A DNA stretch of 35,431 bases from Planctomycetaceae bacterium (lineage in GTDB: Bacteria; Planctomycetota; Planctomycetia; Pirellulales; Pirellulaceae). The stretch covers positions 1 to 35,431 of the forward strand of contig WFWZ01000378.1 in assembly GCA_015490875.1 (NCBI GenBank), given 5' to 3'. The position numbers and the translations under genes are program-made. The number at the start of each line of letters is the position of its first letter. Position 1 is the stretch's first letter. Positions 9,801 to 17,208 of this stretch are shown here, piece by piece. The notes beneath the pieces were generated by a model. It saw only the letters and a list, made by a program, of their open reading frames with translations. It ran no database searches and was not told the DNA's origin.

Positions 9801-10803
9801 CGGAACAGCGTGGCTGGTGGGGCGGTACGATTTGATCAGCTCGGATCGACCGGGCGTCGAGCTCCATTTGCCGCGCGGCGCTACGCTCGTCGCCGCGCAG
9901 CTGGACGACCGTCCGGCTCGAATCTCCCTTTCCGAACCGGGGCGGTGGTGGGTTGAACTGGCCGCGACGTCTCTCCCCCAACGGCTCGAAGTGATCTGCC
10001 GTTGGAACGGTGACGGGCTCCCCCGTGAAGCGCCACGGCTTGAACGTTTCCGAGTTCGGCGTACCCTCTGGACCGCGCTCGATTTCCAGACCGATTCGCA
10101 CATCACTGTGAATGCCCCCTTGAAACAACTCGCGATTTCACAAGCCGACCGACTCCGCTTCCAGAATACGGTCCAGCTTCTCGATCAGGCGGTGACCCAA
10201 GGGTGGCAAGGGTCGCCCGAAACGATCCACGCCTGGTACCGGCTCTGGTTGGAACGTCTCGCCTGCATCGAGGCTCGCCAGGTGCACTTGGCCATCGCTC
10301 GGCGGAAGCAACCGCAACCTGGACAGATCGAGCGCGCACTCCAGGCGGCCCATTTCGAGACTGCCCGGCAGGTTTGGGACGAGATGCAGCACCGCCGCCC
10401 GGCCGCCGGATGGCTGGCCGGTTGGCTGGAAGCATCGAGGACATCCTCGGCCGCCGTGTCGGTGGTGAGCCGGGGATGGAAGTCGCACGCGCCTTGGGTG
10501 GTGACGCCGCACGCGACGCGTCGAGCTCCTTGGTGGGTGGCGATGGCCGTTTTGCTGGTCGGCCTTGCTGGGGCGCGCTGGGTGGGGCGGCAGGCAGTCG
10601 AGCGTGTCTTGAACCGCCCCAGTGTGTGGGCCTGGCTCGCCGGACTGGTCCTCTATGCGTTCACCGGTGCTGCCGTTTCGAGTCTCGCCCTGCTGGCCGT
10701 AGCCATATTCCTCACGTGGCACTACCGCGAACGGCCACGACATCCGAGGCGTCCAAGTTCAGAGGAGAGCCGCTCGCGAGCCTCGGCGGCGCCCGCCTCC
10801 TGA
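3877..10803 (+). CDS. Very large (2308 aa) exported protein with two membrane-anchored units
   Basis: The N terminus is a signal peptide (LLRTLAVLGVLLGMADGIAWGQ). A first beta-rich ectodomain runs to about residue 1110. A cluster of about four hydrophobic helices follows at roughly 1115-1230 (for example WALLASGIVW and WVVLAGMVLW). A second ectodomain opens with VPVDDQGKPVGEYDYVPRALYELL-like sequence near 1237, reminiscent of the start of the upstream protein (RNEDGELVLVPDFSLEEYLRLF). A second helix cluster near 2215-2290 ends in a basic tail. I read this as two copies of an ectodomain-plus-anchor unit in one chain. No catalytic motif was recognised. The start ATG lies 4 bp after the previous stop, with GGTGAG just upstream, which suggests translational coupling. 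Long uncharacterised signal-peptide proteins of this kind are common in planctomycetes; an envelope role is inferred. Confidence 0.85.
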   Translation: MCGATDRPNANSLLRTLAVLGVLLGMADGIAWGQQGQSEAPSQLKYFRLLVPRKEVAKVATRHLPMERDVLQAKLKAWSERQAEAGVPVVRLEKADYRFHFDGRDLVGEARWTFAAEGAMPAWVPLQPMRLALRQCTWETGGAPGAPEMALAGVNDRGEFGVVVDRAGVVVASASVAGEVLGEEMIRYHLELPACPATSVEVALPSGWQVRNAPSELVSQMDAARALGFNEPGTEGGDPTPRGVGERPWRTSKWRTAGGPLEIVLERTDDVSGGAIASFEQKSLYALTLGGIEWQTEWSLRVDRPSLRTTILRVPDSVSVLEVKSGATNLSWVWRQENETNGRQLLIHWPDHSAGLRRLQVSGIAPLPLGKHTTLPILQLVASGWQQHLLTVQLDPRLQLSHLATQGCVRAAEVDGGRATETFERLPFVAESEEGTVEFAVALREVKLEADAATHLLIRRTGLQGTFRVRVEATEGEVDTLPLEVAAPWRVDSIDCDPPERLEAAEVVVNDGKRWRATLRLREPITRGSPLEITLHAHHPPAEKLAAATFRPLLLESASTRRWVAVDWEEGLALQLIGDSEVQRVSRSDFTAAQEALLPAPRYGLIFRDDHGADRFEMHVAPGTPRYEATTLVEATARPGILEEHFRIQCRPTDASMSRLRLRVSSSTGAAIAWRVVSPSDVTLTARHLEAEPSGDKSSDMPRTEEWELLFGRDVSEVVVLEGTLERPLEGPCLATLVYLPHAVSQQAQWALHAEEGVRVGIQPTAVRSIPLPPAEGSHRSLVAWFGYSGAGEAKIALRPLPDPQPVVCWAARSQTLSSFDLNGAARHQTRFFLVNQGRPTVQLRLPKNAKVGTLGIRIHGKAADWRWGEEADKIIVALPQEARGAVLDVDLRTGGPRARWWARLQPVVPEIDVPVLAHRWCVSLPGAWCLTIPTSQRRPRSEGTSARIGGPRWPSSDLQPASLETLQAALDRLVSQERLEEPTWGEWLEAAARIMGAGTDRSVWVAEPSLRMRGLVAATPLWKAGEGPRRASELLREYSLTWLVFPEGHVLGPAEWSDWTETGTASMATWVPLEAWTAEPPVAALPWERTDLGGPTGDSGEGRVVTGASVWGVHRGVWAAGHVALWALLASGIVWTSRGRWLVWWFWTVGAALWAALWPVLWGPWGLLPLAAALAGGAWMAVLSSRSPLEEADAPTGSTVAAKAVAMAGWVVLAGMVLWRGSIVVGADGVPSAWAIVVPVDDQGKPVGEYDYVPRALYELLVRDSQRPLKAPRGWMVERAVHHASGFQRGGVAQLGNWLSEYWFHVIDAQREVTIPVPPLPVKRVVAESGGVPVDLRWQVIGDQVHFRFPSAGEVTVRVECGAEAAGEVSGTWDVRVLPAARSLLRLAWSMDSSWSVDGAIGRLQPSADGTGLEADLGSTDRVVLRGSVPKRDDLASAEPIPVRDRWWLHIHPDSVVVEYLLESEEGLPEQFHLDVDASLQPLVLRSGGYSVTLEKRDATTARVGLSLRGGAERPNKVALRFLWRGRQGVGRFRLPHIVPRGMEVTERTAAVDADASLSLTFLEASGTDVDPAVFAQAWGSADVAPPRRVLRGTPASLSFEAATRLEPPSPHVTPIWSVHVSDGRLEWTLELDWQVAHGRVWRHLLQMSPGAVVQRVIWRDRSDSKPLPFVHEKDGSLSIWMPGAVPARYTMRIDGFTLWRRAKHGRRVPLPHARFPHASVASTVYRLWRDDEVLVVPGGMEPLKGTLEPAWEEKPNGSWWIGSYRTTEGARGSLAVRPNRPRVRGWLVTHPFRENEGWYLEIVYGVTLINAGAAQLDSLRLDVPATWKRMEQLSDGVHAEFQAAPDAARQRLVLTPREPISHARIARFVVPLAFDESERMTLPEVVPLDDANIQRYVVLPRRIGEARLSWITQGVFRRSLPSWVAQQWKPPAEATVFRVVRGSRPTVVLDRVRQRQGKAEVWLADLLALRDRRGTAWLVGRYDLISSDRPGVELHLPRGATLVAAQLDDRPARISLSEPGRWWVELAATSLPQRLEVICRWNGDGLPREAPRLERFRVRRTLWTALDFQTDSHITVNAPLKQLAISQADRLRFQNTVQLLDQAVTQGWQGSPETIHAWYRLWLERLACIEARQVHLAIARRKQPQPGQIERALQAAHFETARQVWDEMQHRRPAAGWLAGWLEASRTSSAAVSVVSRGWKSHAPWVVTPHATRRAPWWVAMAVLLVGLAGARWVGRQAVERVLNRPSVWAWLAGLVLYAFTGAAVSSLALLAVAIFLTWHYRERPRHPRRPSSEESRSRASAAPAS

Positions 10804-10943
10804 CGCCATGCAAATGAGTGGACACGGAGCGCCACTTGAGGTCCGATATCGCCCTTCGTCGTCGCGACGCTGGAACCGGCCGCCCTGCTGTACTACCATA
10901 AGTCCTTCACCATGGAACTAGATGGTCTGCGAGGGTCCCGGCG

Positions 10944-11993
10944 ATGTTATGTGGTTTGACGACAAGATGGCGTCGCGCAAGCGACTTGGACGCGACACAG
11001 GCAGGTAGTGGCGTATTCGATCCAGTCAAGAGGTGCAGACGCGCCACGGTGGCTTGCATCATCGCGAGCTTGGTTTGGGGATGGGGCGCCCCATCATCCT
11101 CTTGGAGTGCCGAGTTCGAACTGCGGCGCGTCGACGACGGGGTGGACGTCTATGTGGACGGCCAGTTGATGACGCGCTACCTCAAGAAGTCCGGCGCCAA
11201 ACCGATTCTCTTTCCGCTGATCGGACCGACGGGTAAAGAGATGACACGAGGCTACCCGATGCGTCCGGTGGGTCCCAAAGAAAAGAAAGATCACATACAT
11301 CACCGGTCGCTCTGGTTCACTCATGGTGACGTCAACGGGATCAGTTTTTGGCACGAGAACGAAAACCATGGGACGATTGAGCATCGAAAGTTCCTCGAGG
11401 TGCATGGCGGGAAAACGGGAAAGATCGTCGCGACGAACGACTGGATCGCCCCGGACGGAAAACGTGTTTGTCAGGACCGACGTACGTTCGTCTTTCACGC
11501 CGAACCGAAGCGACGTTGGTTCGATGTGGAGATCGTCGTGACAGCCAGTGATGGGGAAGTCGTTTTCGGCGACACGAAGGAAGGATCGTTTGGCGTGCGC
11601 GTCGCCGGCTCGATGCGGGCTGAATTGCCCGACGGTGGGACGATCATCAACAGCCGGGGAGTCAAGAATAAGGAGGCGTGGGGGAAGCAGGCCGAGTGGG
11701 TCGACTACTATGGGCCGGTCCAAGGGGAGACGGTGGGATTGGCCATCCTCAACCATCCGTCCAGTTTTCGCTTTCCAACCTACTGGCACGTCCGGACCTA
11801 CGGGCTTTTCGCGGCCAATCCTTTTGGGCTGCACCATTTCCTGCGGGATCCCAAGGCTGACGGTTCGCACCGCTTAAAGCCGGGCGAATCCTTCACGCTC
11901 CGCTATCGCGTAGTGCTGCATGTAGGCGACGAAAAGGAGGGAGGGATCCCCGAGATGTATCGAGCGTATGCCGCGGGAAGCGGAAAGCCCTAA
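10944..11993 (+). CDS. Exported DUF6807 (PmoA-family) protein
   Basis: This 349-residue protein carries the His-rich core typical of DUF6807 proteins: a KDHIHHRSLWFTHGDVNG segment near residues 113-130, followed by SFWHE. These proteins are often labelled methane oxygenase PmoA in databases, but no monooxygenase activity is implied. A hydrophobic stretch (VACIIASLVWGWGAPSSSWSA) follows a basic region, so export is likely, although the n-region before it is long. GAGGG about 8 nt upstream supports ATG 10944. In planctomycetes and other Bacteroidetes-like degraders, the family often sits among sugar-oxidation and polysaccharide genes; a role in carbohydrate metabolism is inferred. The G-rich tract immediately after the stop is described separately. 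Confidence 0.85.
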   Translation: MLCGLTTRWRRASDLDATQAGSGVFDPVKRCRRATVACIIASLVWGWGAPSSSWSAEFELRRVDDGVDVYVDGQLMTRYLKKSGAKPILFPLIGPTGKEMTRGYPMRPVGPKEKKDHIHHRSLWFTHGDVNGISFWHENENHGTIEHRKFLEVHGGKTGKIVATNDWIAPDGKRVCQDRRTFVFHAEPKRRWFDVEIVVTASDGEVVFGDTKEGSFGVRVAGSMRAELPDGGTIINSRGVKNKEAWGKQAEWVDYYGPVQGETVGLAILNHPSSFRFPTYWHVRTYGLFAANPFGLHHFLRDPKADGSHRLKPGESFTLRYRVVLHVGDEKEGGIPEMYRAYAAGSGKP

Positions 11994-11996
11994 GCA

Positions 11997-12019
11997 GGGA
12001 TTGGGGCGGGGCAGGGGGG
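11997..12019 (+). other. G-quadruplex-type G tract after the DUF6807 stop
   Basis: Four G runs (3, 4, 4 and 6 G) are separated by 3, 1 and 2 bases, beginning 3 bases after the TAA of the preceding gene. This fits the usual G3+N1-7 quadruplex pattern on the coding strand, so it would also be present in the mRNA 3' end. Role unknown. Confidence 0.6.
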
Positions 12020-12078
12020 ACGCTAGATGCATAGCCCGTTCTGTTGTGAGGCTCGTGACTTGATCTAAAGGAGACGCC

Positions 12079-13005
12079 ATGCCGATCGATCTTGCCTGCC
12101 CTTCTTGTCGTCGCGCTCTTCAGGTACCCGACTACGCGGCCGGCAAGAAGGCTCGTTGCCCCGCTTGCGGCGAGGTGATTCCCGTCCCGGCGCTCCAGCG
12201 GACCGTGAACCCCTATGCCGCACCGTCGGCGCAGACGATGGCGCCGCCGGAAGACCAGGAATTCTCGCAGCCCCAGGGACCGCTTGATATCGGACGTGTC
12301 TGGAACGAAGGCTGGGCTGCCTGGTCGAGAAATCTCGGTGTCCTCGTTGGGGCAGCTGTGATCTTTTTGATCATCTCTGTGGCGGTGGGAATCGGAATGT
12401 ACATCGCCATGCTTGTCACGATGACCATCCCGGTGCAGCAGGGCGATCTTACTCCTTTTATCGCCTTCATCGCGATCCTGGTTGTCGGCAGTCTCCTATC
12501 GTGGCTCGTCCATAGCTACCTCATGATCGGATTGATCCGGATGGGACTCGATGCCAGCCGCGGGCGCCCCGTCATGTTTGGCCGGTTGTTTTCCGGCGGA
12601 GACGTGTTGGTTGGATGGTTCGGCTATTTCATTGTTTTTCAAATCATGACCATCCTTGGTACGTATGCCTGTCTTTTTCCCGGCCTGGCACTAGCCGCGT
12701 TGTTCTGGCCCGGACTGTGTGCCATCGCCGACCGGCGAGTCAAGGCACTCGAGGCGTTCGGATACTCGCTGCGTCTGGTCCGAGGCAACTTCTGGAGTTC
12801 AGTCCTATTGCTGCTCGTGCTACTGGGCGTGCACTTGCTCGGCTCGCTCGCTTGTGGCGTCGGCGTACTCTTTTCCATTCCGCTGCAGGTCGTTCTGGTC
12901 GCCACCGCGTACCGCCACATGGCGGGCGACCCGAAGCCTCAACACGCTACGAACGTGCTTGATCCCATGAGCGGTCAAGGTGCAGGCGGAGCAGACTTCG
13001 CATGA
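12079..13005 (+). CDS. Zinc-ribbon multi-spanning membrane protein
   Basis: The first 35 residues form a zinc ribbon with two CPxC knuckles, CPSC (C7, C10) and CPAC (C27, C30), of the MJ0042-like type seen in many planctomycete proteins. A Pro/Ala-rich linker follows, then about five to six hydrophobic helices (for example VLVGAAVIFLIISVAVGIGM and ILVVGSLLSWLVHSYLMIGL). The membrane part resembles DUF4013/glycerophosphoryl-diester-phosphodiesterase-type membrane domains in pattern, but I cannot assign a family. AAGGAG just upstream of ATG 12079 gives a strong start. The ribbon is expected to face the cytoplasm. Its stop overlaps the next start as ATGA, so translational coupling is likely. Confidence 0.85.
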   Translation: MPIDLACPSCRRALQVPDYAAGKKARCPACGEVIPVPALQRTVNPYAAPSAQTMAPPEDQEFSQPQGPLDIGRVWNEGWAAWSRNLGVLVGAAVIFLIISVAVGIGMYIAMLVTMTIPVQQGDLTPFIAFIAILVVGSLLSWLVHSYLMIGLIRMGLDASRGRPVMFGRLFSGGDVLVGWFGYFIVFQIMTILGTYACLFPGLALAALFWPGLCAIADRRVKALEAFGYSLRLVRGNFWSSVLLLLVLLGVHLLGSLACGVGVLFSIPLQVVLVATAYRHMAGDPKPQHATNVLDPMSGQGAGGADFA

Positions 13006-13901
13006 GTTCTGACAGGCTACGGCTGGTTCGGTATCGACTCGAGGAACCCTCGGCGCACGCCGATGAGGTTCGCGTCGGCCTTTGGGAGGACGATCGCGTC
13101 GTCCCACTCGAATCGACCGACTCACGAGCGACGACGTTGCAGCGACTTTTAGAAGAGCCGGACCTCGCGAGCGTCGTCCGGGAGTTGGCTCGGCCGGACC
13201 GCGCCGTGGCACTCGAATCGGTGCGTCTGCTCGCACCCATCGACAACCAGGAAGTTTGGGCGGCCGGCGTCACCTACATCCGCAGTCAGGCGGCTCGCAT
13301 GGAGGAATCGGAAGCGGCCGCCGATTGTTATGAGCGGGTCTATCGATCGCCGCGCCCGGAACTTTTTTTCAAGGCGACACCCCACCGAGTCGTCGGCCCC
13401 GGGGAACCGGTTCGGGTGCGAAGCGATTCCCACTGGAGCGTTCCCGAGCCCGAAATCACGCTCGTGCTGAACTCGCGGCTTGGATTGGTCGGCTTCACGG
13501 TGGGCAACGACATGAGCGCTCGCGACATCGAAGGCGAAAATCCACTCTATCTACCGCAAGCCAAAGTCTACTTGGGTTGCTGTGCGTTGGGGCCCTGCGT
13601 GACGCTGGCTGAGACCATGCCGCCCCGTGAGTCCATCGGGGTGCGCATGGTGATTCAGCGGCATGGAGACTCTGTGTTCGAGGGCACGACGGACGCTGGC
13701 AGGATGGCCAGGAGTTTTGAAGACCTGATCGGCTGGCTCGCCAGGGAAAATGCCTTCCCTCACGGCGTCTTTCTGCTCACCGGCACGGGGATCGTACCAC
13801 CGAGCGACTTCACCCTGGAGGACGGCGATCACGTATCGATCGAGGTCGATGGCGTCGGCGAGCTTTCCAACCCCGTGCGCCATGGCGCGGTCGAGGCGTG
13901 A
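13002..13901 (+). CDS. Fumarylacetoacetate hydrolase (FAH) family protein
   Basis: This 299-residue protein has the C-terminal FAH fold. The divalent-metal site can be read as E149 and E151 in PEPEI, and D170 in VGNDMSARDIEGEN, followed by a KVYLGCCALGPCV segment. Family members hydrolyse or decarboxylate 2-oxo or acylpyruvate-type acids, or dehydrate sugar acids such as 2-keto-3-deoxy-L-fuconate; the substrate cannot be told from sequence. It is probably cytosolic, as no signal peptide is seen. The first ATG overlaps the upstream TGA by 4 bp, coupling it to a membrane zinc-ribbon gene with no obvious metabolic link. The nearby DUF6807 gene makes a sugar-acid substrate conceivable. Confidence 0.9.
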   Translation: MSSDRLRLVRYRLEEPSAHADEVRVGLWEDDRVVPLESTDSRATTLQRLLEEPDLASVVRELARPDRAVALESVRLLAPIDNQEVWAAGVTYIRSQAARMEESEAAADCYERVYRSPRPELFFKATPHRVVGPGEPVRVRSDSHWSVPEPEITLVLNSRLGLVGFTVGNDMSARDIEGENPLYLPQAKVYLGCCALGPCVTLAETMPPRESIGVRMVIQRHGDSVFEGTTDAGRMARSFEDLIGWLARENAFPHGVFLLTGTGIVPPSDFTLEDGDHVSIEVDGVGELSNPVRHGAVEA

Positions 13902-13986
13902 CCAACTGGGACTCGTGACGCGGATCGTACCGCCCCGCAGCGAGTCGGTCATTTCGTGGCCGCTGTCCTGCGCTCTGCAACAGGTG

Positions 13987-14015
13987 TTGGTGGTTGGGAT
14001 CGCGGCAGTCATAAT
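13987..14015 (+). promoter_or_regulatory. Candidate promoter for the TPR protein gene
   Basis: TTGGTG (13987-13992) and CATAAT (14010-14015) are separated by 17 bp, matching sigma-70-type spacing. The -10 hexamer matches 5 of 6 positions, while the -35 matches only the TTG. It lies 112 bp upstream of the GTG/ATG start pair of the TPR gene, within the 226-bp gap after the FAH gene. Confidence 0.35.
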
Positions 14016-14130
14016 GGATTCGCCGCGCGAGGCCGTCGGTGGCGCGGGGAGATCACCCGGCTTGTTCCCTCGGTGGGAACTCCCTGCTACCCCAAGGGGA
14101 CTCCATAACCAGCAAAGGAGAGACAGCGTG

Positions 14131-15669
14131 ATGGCACGATGGTATCGTTCGTGGGTCTGGGCGATGAGCCTTTTGGCTGTGGCAACGGCGGCAGTGGCTC
14201 AGGAAGGGCAGGCCGACCTCGACAAGGCGACCGACTTGAAGTTGCAGGCGAAATCGCTCCGCGATCTCCAGCAGGTGATCCAACTCTGCGAGTCTGCCCT
14301 GAAGAAGGGGCTTGATGCCGATAGCAAGCAGTTCGCCGAAGAGCTGTTGGCGGCGACCCGGTTTCAGCGCGCCGAGCGCATTGCCGAAGCGATCGAGCAC
14401 TCGCGTCCAAGTCGACAGTGGAATGCCCTGCGCCGCATGGCTCTAGCCGACCTCGACCAGGTACTCAAGTATGACAAAGACTACGCCGAAGCTTACCTGC
14501 TCAAAGCGAGATTGCTCACGCTTCCCGGCGGCGATCCCCAAGAAGCCCGGAAAGCGGCCGATGAAGCCCTCAAACGCCTCGACGATCCGCGCGGCAAGGC
14601 TCGCGCTCATCTCGTTCGCAGTCGCACGTTCAAAGACGCCAAGAAGGCGATCCCCGACGTGCAAGAGGCACTCAAGCTGGATCCGGAGAACGAAGAGGCG
14701 ATGCGGATGTGGGCCGGACTTCTCATGGCGACGGAACGAATCGACGAAGCCATTGCCGAAATGGAGAAGTTCCTGAAGAAGGAACCCGGTGACTTGGGCG
14801 TGCGTTTGACGCTCGTCGAAGCGCTGATGAAGCAAGAGCAGTACGACAAGGCGATCGAACAACTCAACCAGATTCTCGAGGCGAATCCGGATGATCCGAA
14901 CTTGCTGCTCATGCGAGCTCGAGCGCATTACTTGCGAGAAGATCCCGCCTCGGCACGTAAGGACATTGAAAAGATCCTGAAGGTGGCTCCCGAGGAACCT
15001 GCTGTACTGTTACTGAAAAGTGCCGTGGCGGCGGCCGAAAAAAAGTATGGCGAAGCGATCGCCGACCTCGAGAAAGTCCTGAAGCAAGCCCCCGGTGAAA
15101 TCCCGTGGAAGATCCAGCTCGGCTACTACCACCTTGCCGCCGATCGGCCTCGGCACGCCATCGAGATCTTCACGGAAGTGCTGAAACAGGATCCTGGCAA
15201 CGCCGATGCCTTGAGGGCTCGGGGGGATGCCTATCTTTCGGTCGGTAAGCACCGGGAAGCCATCGCCGACTTCGAAGAAGCACTCAAGAAAAAATCCGAC
15301 GATCCGGGCCTGTTGAACAATCTTGCCTGGGTGCTGGCCACCTCTCCTGATGACGAGTTGCGGGATGGCAAACGAGCGTTGGAACTGGCGACGAAGGCCT
15401 GTGAATTGACCGACTACAAGCAAGCTCACATTCTCAGTACCTTGGCGTCCGCTTACGCCGAACTGGGCGATTTCGAGAAAGCTCGCGAGTGGTCCGAAAA
15501 AGCGGTCGCCGCTGCGGACAAAGAGAGCGAGCAATATGAACACCTGGTCAATGAGCTGGAATCGTACAAGCAGAACAAACCTTGGCGCGAAAAGCAGAAC
15601 GTAGAAGAAAAACCGCTGCCGGGAGAGAAAGGATCCTCGGAAGAGAAGGATCACGAAGACGGAAACTAA
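14131..15669 (+). CDS. Exported tetratricopeptide-repeat (TPR) protein
   Basis: The frame is open much further upstream, but AAGGAG at 14115-14120 and a signal peptide (WVWAMSLLAVATAAVAQ) fix the start at ATG 14131 or the adjacent GTG 14128. The mature protein, about 490 residues, is almost wholly helical TPR-type repeats. Examples are YAEAYLLKARLLTL, AIEQLNQILEANPDDPNLLL, AIADLEKVLKQAPGE and AIEIFTEVLKQDPGNADALR; I count roughly eight to ten units. The C-terminal 40 residues are charged and Lys/Glu-rich. It is probably a periplasmic scaffold for protein-protein contacts; no partner can be named. The 3' neighbour begins 105 bp on. Confidence 0.9.
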   Translation: MARWYRSWVWAMSLLAVATAAVAQEGQADLDKATDLKLQAKSLRDLQQVIQLCESALKKGLDADSKQFAEELLAATRFQRAERIAEAIEHSRPSRQWNALRRMALADLDQVLKYDKDYAEAYLLKARLLTLPGGDPQEARKAADEALKRLDDPRGKARAHLVRSRTFKDAKKAIPDVQEALKLDPENEEAMRMWAGLLMATERIDEAIAEMEKFLKKEPGDLGVRLTLVEALMKQEQYDKAIEQLNQILEANPDDPNLLLMRARAHYLREDPASARKDIEKILKVAPEEPAVLLLKSAVAAAEKKYGEAIADLEKVLKQAPGEIPWKIQLGYYHLAADRPRHAIEIFTEVLKQDPGNADALRARGDAYLSVGKHREAIADFEEALKKKSDDPGLLNNLAWVLATSPDDELRDGKRALELATKACELTDYKQAHILSTLASAYAELGDFEKAREWSEKAVAAADKESEQYEHLVNELESYKQNKPWREKQNVEEKPLPGEKGSSEEKDHEDGN

Positions 15670-15774
15670 AACGCGGCGAGCATGGGGAACCCGCGGTTTG
15701 TCGTTGCATCGTCCCAGTCGCGGCGCCGGTGCTGGCGCACGAGTTGGGTGCTCGGCCGAAGGAGTGACACCGAA

Positions 15775-16344
15775 ATGGAAGGCCTGAATCGACAGGCGGC
15801 ATGGGAACTGGTGTGCGAATACACCAAGAGCGAATCGCTTCGGCGGCACATGTTGGCGGTCGAGGCGGCGATGCGAGCATACGCGGAGAAGTTCGGGGAA
15901 GATGTCGAGAAGTGGGGCATCGTCGGACTCTTGCACGACTTCGACTATGAACGCTGGCCCAATCCGCCCGATCACCCGCTCAAGGGAGCAGCCATCTTGG
16001 AAGCGGCCGGCTACCCCCAAGATGTCATCTACGCCATCAAGTCTCATGCGGACTACCTCGAAGACTGCCCCCGCATCTCGAAACTCGATAAGACGCTTTA
16101 CGCATGCGACGAATTAGCCGGATTCATCATGGCGGTCGCGATGGTGCGTCCCGAGCGGCTGGAAGGGATGAAAGCCAAGAGTGTCCGGAAAAAGATGAAA
16201 CAAAAGGCCTTCGCCGCGGCGGTGAATCGTGATGACATCGTGCGCGGAGCCGAGGACTTGGGTGTGGAACTCAACGAACACATTCAGTTCGTGATCGATG
16301 CCATGCGGCCGATTTCGGCGGAACTAGGGCTGGTGCCCGCCTGA
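15775..16344 (+). CDS. HD-domain hydrolase
   Basis: AAGGAG at 15759-15764 supports ATG 15775, giving 189 residues. HD-superfamily metal ligands are visible as H25, then H54-D55 in LLHDFDY, H91 in KSHAD and D112 in CDELAGF. This arrangement fits small HDIG-type cytosolic phosphohydrolases, including those annotated as predicted hydrolases acting on nucleotides or other phosphate compounds. The substrate is unknown. It is followed after 9 bp by a PAP2 phosphatase gene, so the two are probably cotranscribed. Confidence 0.87.
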   Translation: MEGLNRQAAWELVCEYTKSESLRRHMLAVEAAMRAYAEKFGEDVEKWGIVGLLHDFDYERWPNPPDHPLKGAAILEAAGYPQDVIYAIKSHADYLEDCPRISKLDKTLYACDELAGFIMAVAMVRPERLEGMKAKSVRKKMKQKAFAAAVNRDDIVRGAEDLGVELNEHIQFVIDAMRPISAELGLVPA

Positions 16345-16353
16345 GAGCTGGTT

Positions 16354-17061
16354 GTGGATAAGGTGCAGGAAGCAACGACCTCGACCACCGACGGCGCGGT
16401 CGCATCGGCGCCGGAAAACAGAAATCTGGTTCGCCGGGCGTGGTGGATGGCTGGAGCCACTGCCCTCCTCTCGATCGCTTCGTTCTGGATCGACAAGGAG
16501 GTCGTCTCGGCAATGACGCTCGAAGCGCTTCCCGGCGATCTGGCCAAAGCGATCATGTTGAGCGAGGCTTTCGCGCACGTGTTCGGGGGCGCCGCCATTT
16601 TGCTCGCCGTCTGGTTGCTCGACAAAGCAGCTCCACAGCGGCTACCCCTACTGCTGGCTGCGACGATCGGGAGCGGCCTCCCGGTCCACCTGCTCAAGCG
16701 AACCATGGCACGGCTTCGCCCTTCAGCTTGGAATTTCGAAGGTCCGATCGGGAAGACGTTCCTCGGCTGGTTTCCTTGGCGCGACCGAGGGTGGGAGGCT
16801 TTGGGAGACGCCGCCATCCAGTCGTTCCCTTCCGCCCACACGGCGCTCGCGGTCTCCCTCGCGTGGGGACTTTCCTACTGGTACCCGCGCGGCCGGTGGC
16901 TGTTCGCCACGTTGGCCGTTCTCGCCTCGGTGCAACGCATTGCGGTGCATGCTCACTACCCGAGCGACGTGGCGGCTGGAGCCGCCATAGGCACACTGAT
17001 GTTCGCCCTGTGCGCAGATCCCCGCTGTTTGGGACGATGGCTCCTGCCCTCGGCACGCTGA
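16354..17061 (+). CDS. PAP2-superfamily membrane phosphatase
   Basis: This 235-residue protein has about five hydrophobic segments and all three PAP2 (phosphatidic acid phosphatase type 2) motifs. Motif 1 is K115xxxxxxRP (R122), motif 2 is PSAH (S160, H162) and motif 3 is R195xxxxxHxxxD (H201, D205). Such enzymes dephosphorylate lipid phosphates such as undecaprenyl pyrophosphate or phosphatidic acid at the membrane. The start is a GTG preceded by a modest GAGAG. The first 27 residues are polar and presumably cytoplasmic. The gene follows the HD hydrolase by 9 bp. Confidence 0.9.
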   Translation: MDKVQEATTSTTDGAVASAPENRNLVRRAWWMAGATALLSIASFWIDKEVVSAMTLEALPGDLAKAIMLSEAFAHVFGGAAILLAVWLLDKAAPQRLPLLLAATIGSGLPVHLLKRTMARLRPSAWNFEGPIGKTFLGWFPWRDRGWEALGDAAIQSFPSAHTALAVSLAWGLSYWYPRGRWLFATLAVLASVQRIAVHAHYPSDVAAGAAIGTLMFALCADPRCLGRWLLPSAR

Positions 17062-17208
17062 CGGTATGGACGGACCGGGGACTTGCCTCAAGCCACACCG
17101 TTCGCCAAACTGCCGACATCTCCAGGCAATCGTCCATACGGTCGTCGTGGGGTCCCAGCCGGACAGCGCACGTCGTTCCGTGTTTCTTTGGGAGGAGGGT
17201 TTGCGTCG

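Noticed and set aside
9061-10128. Long open frame (355 codons) on the minus strand inside the second giant gene
   Set aside because: Same reasoning: composition typical of shadow frames and no ribosome-binding site or family likeness.
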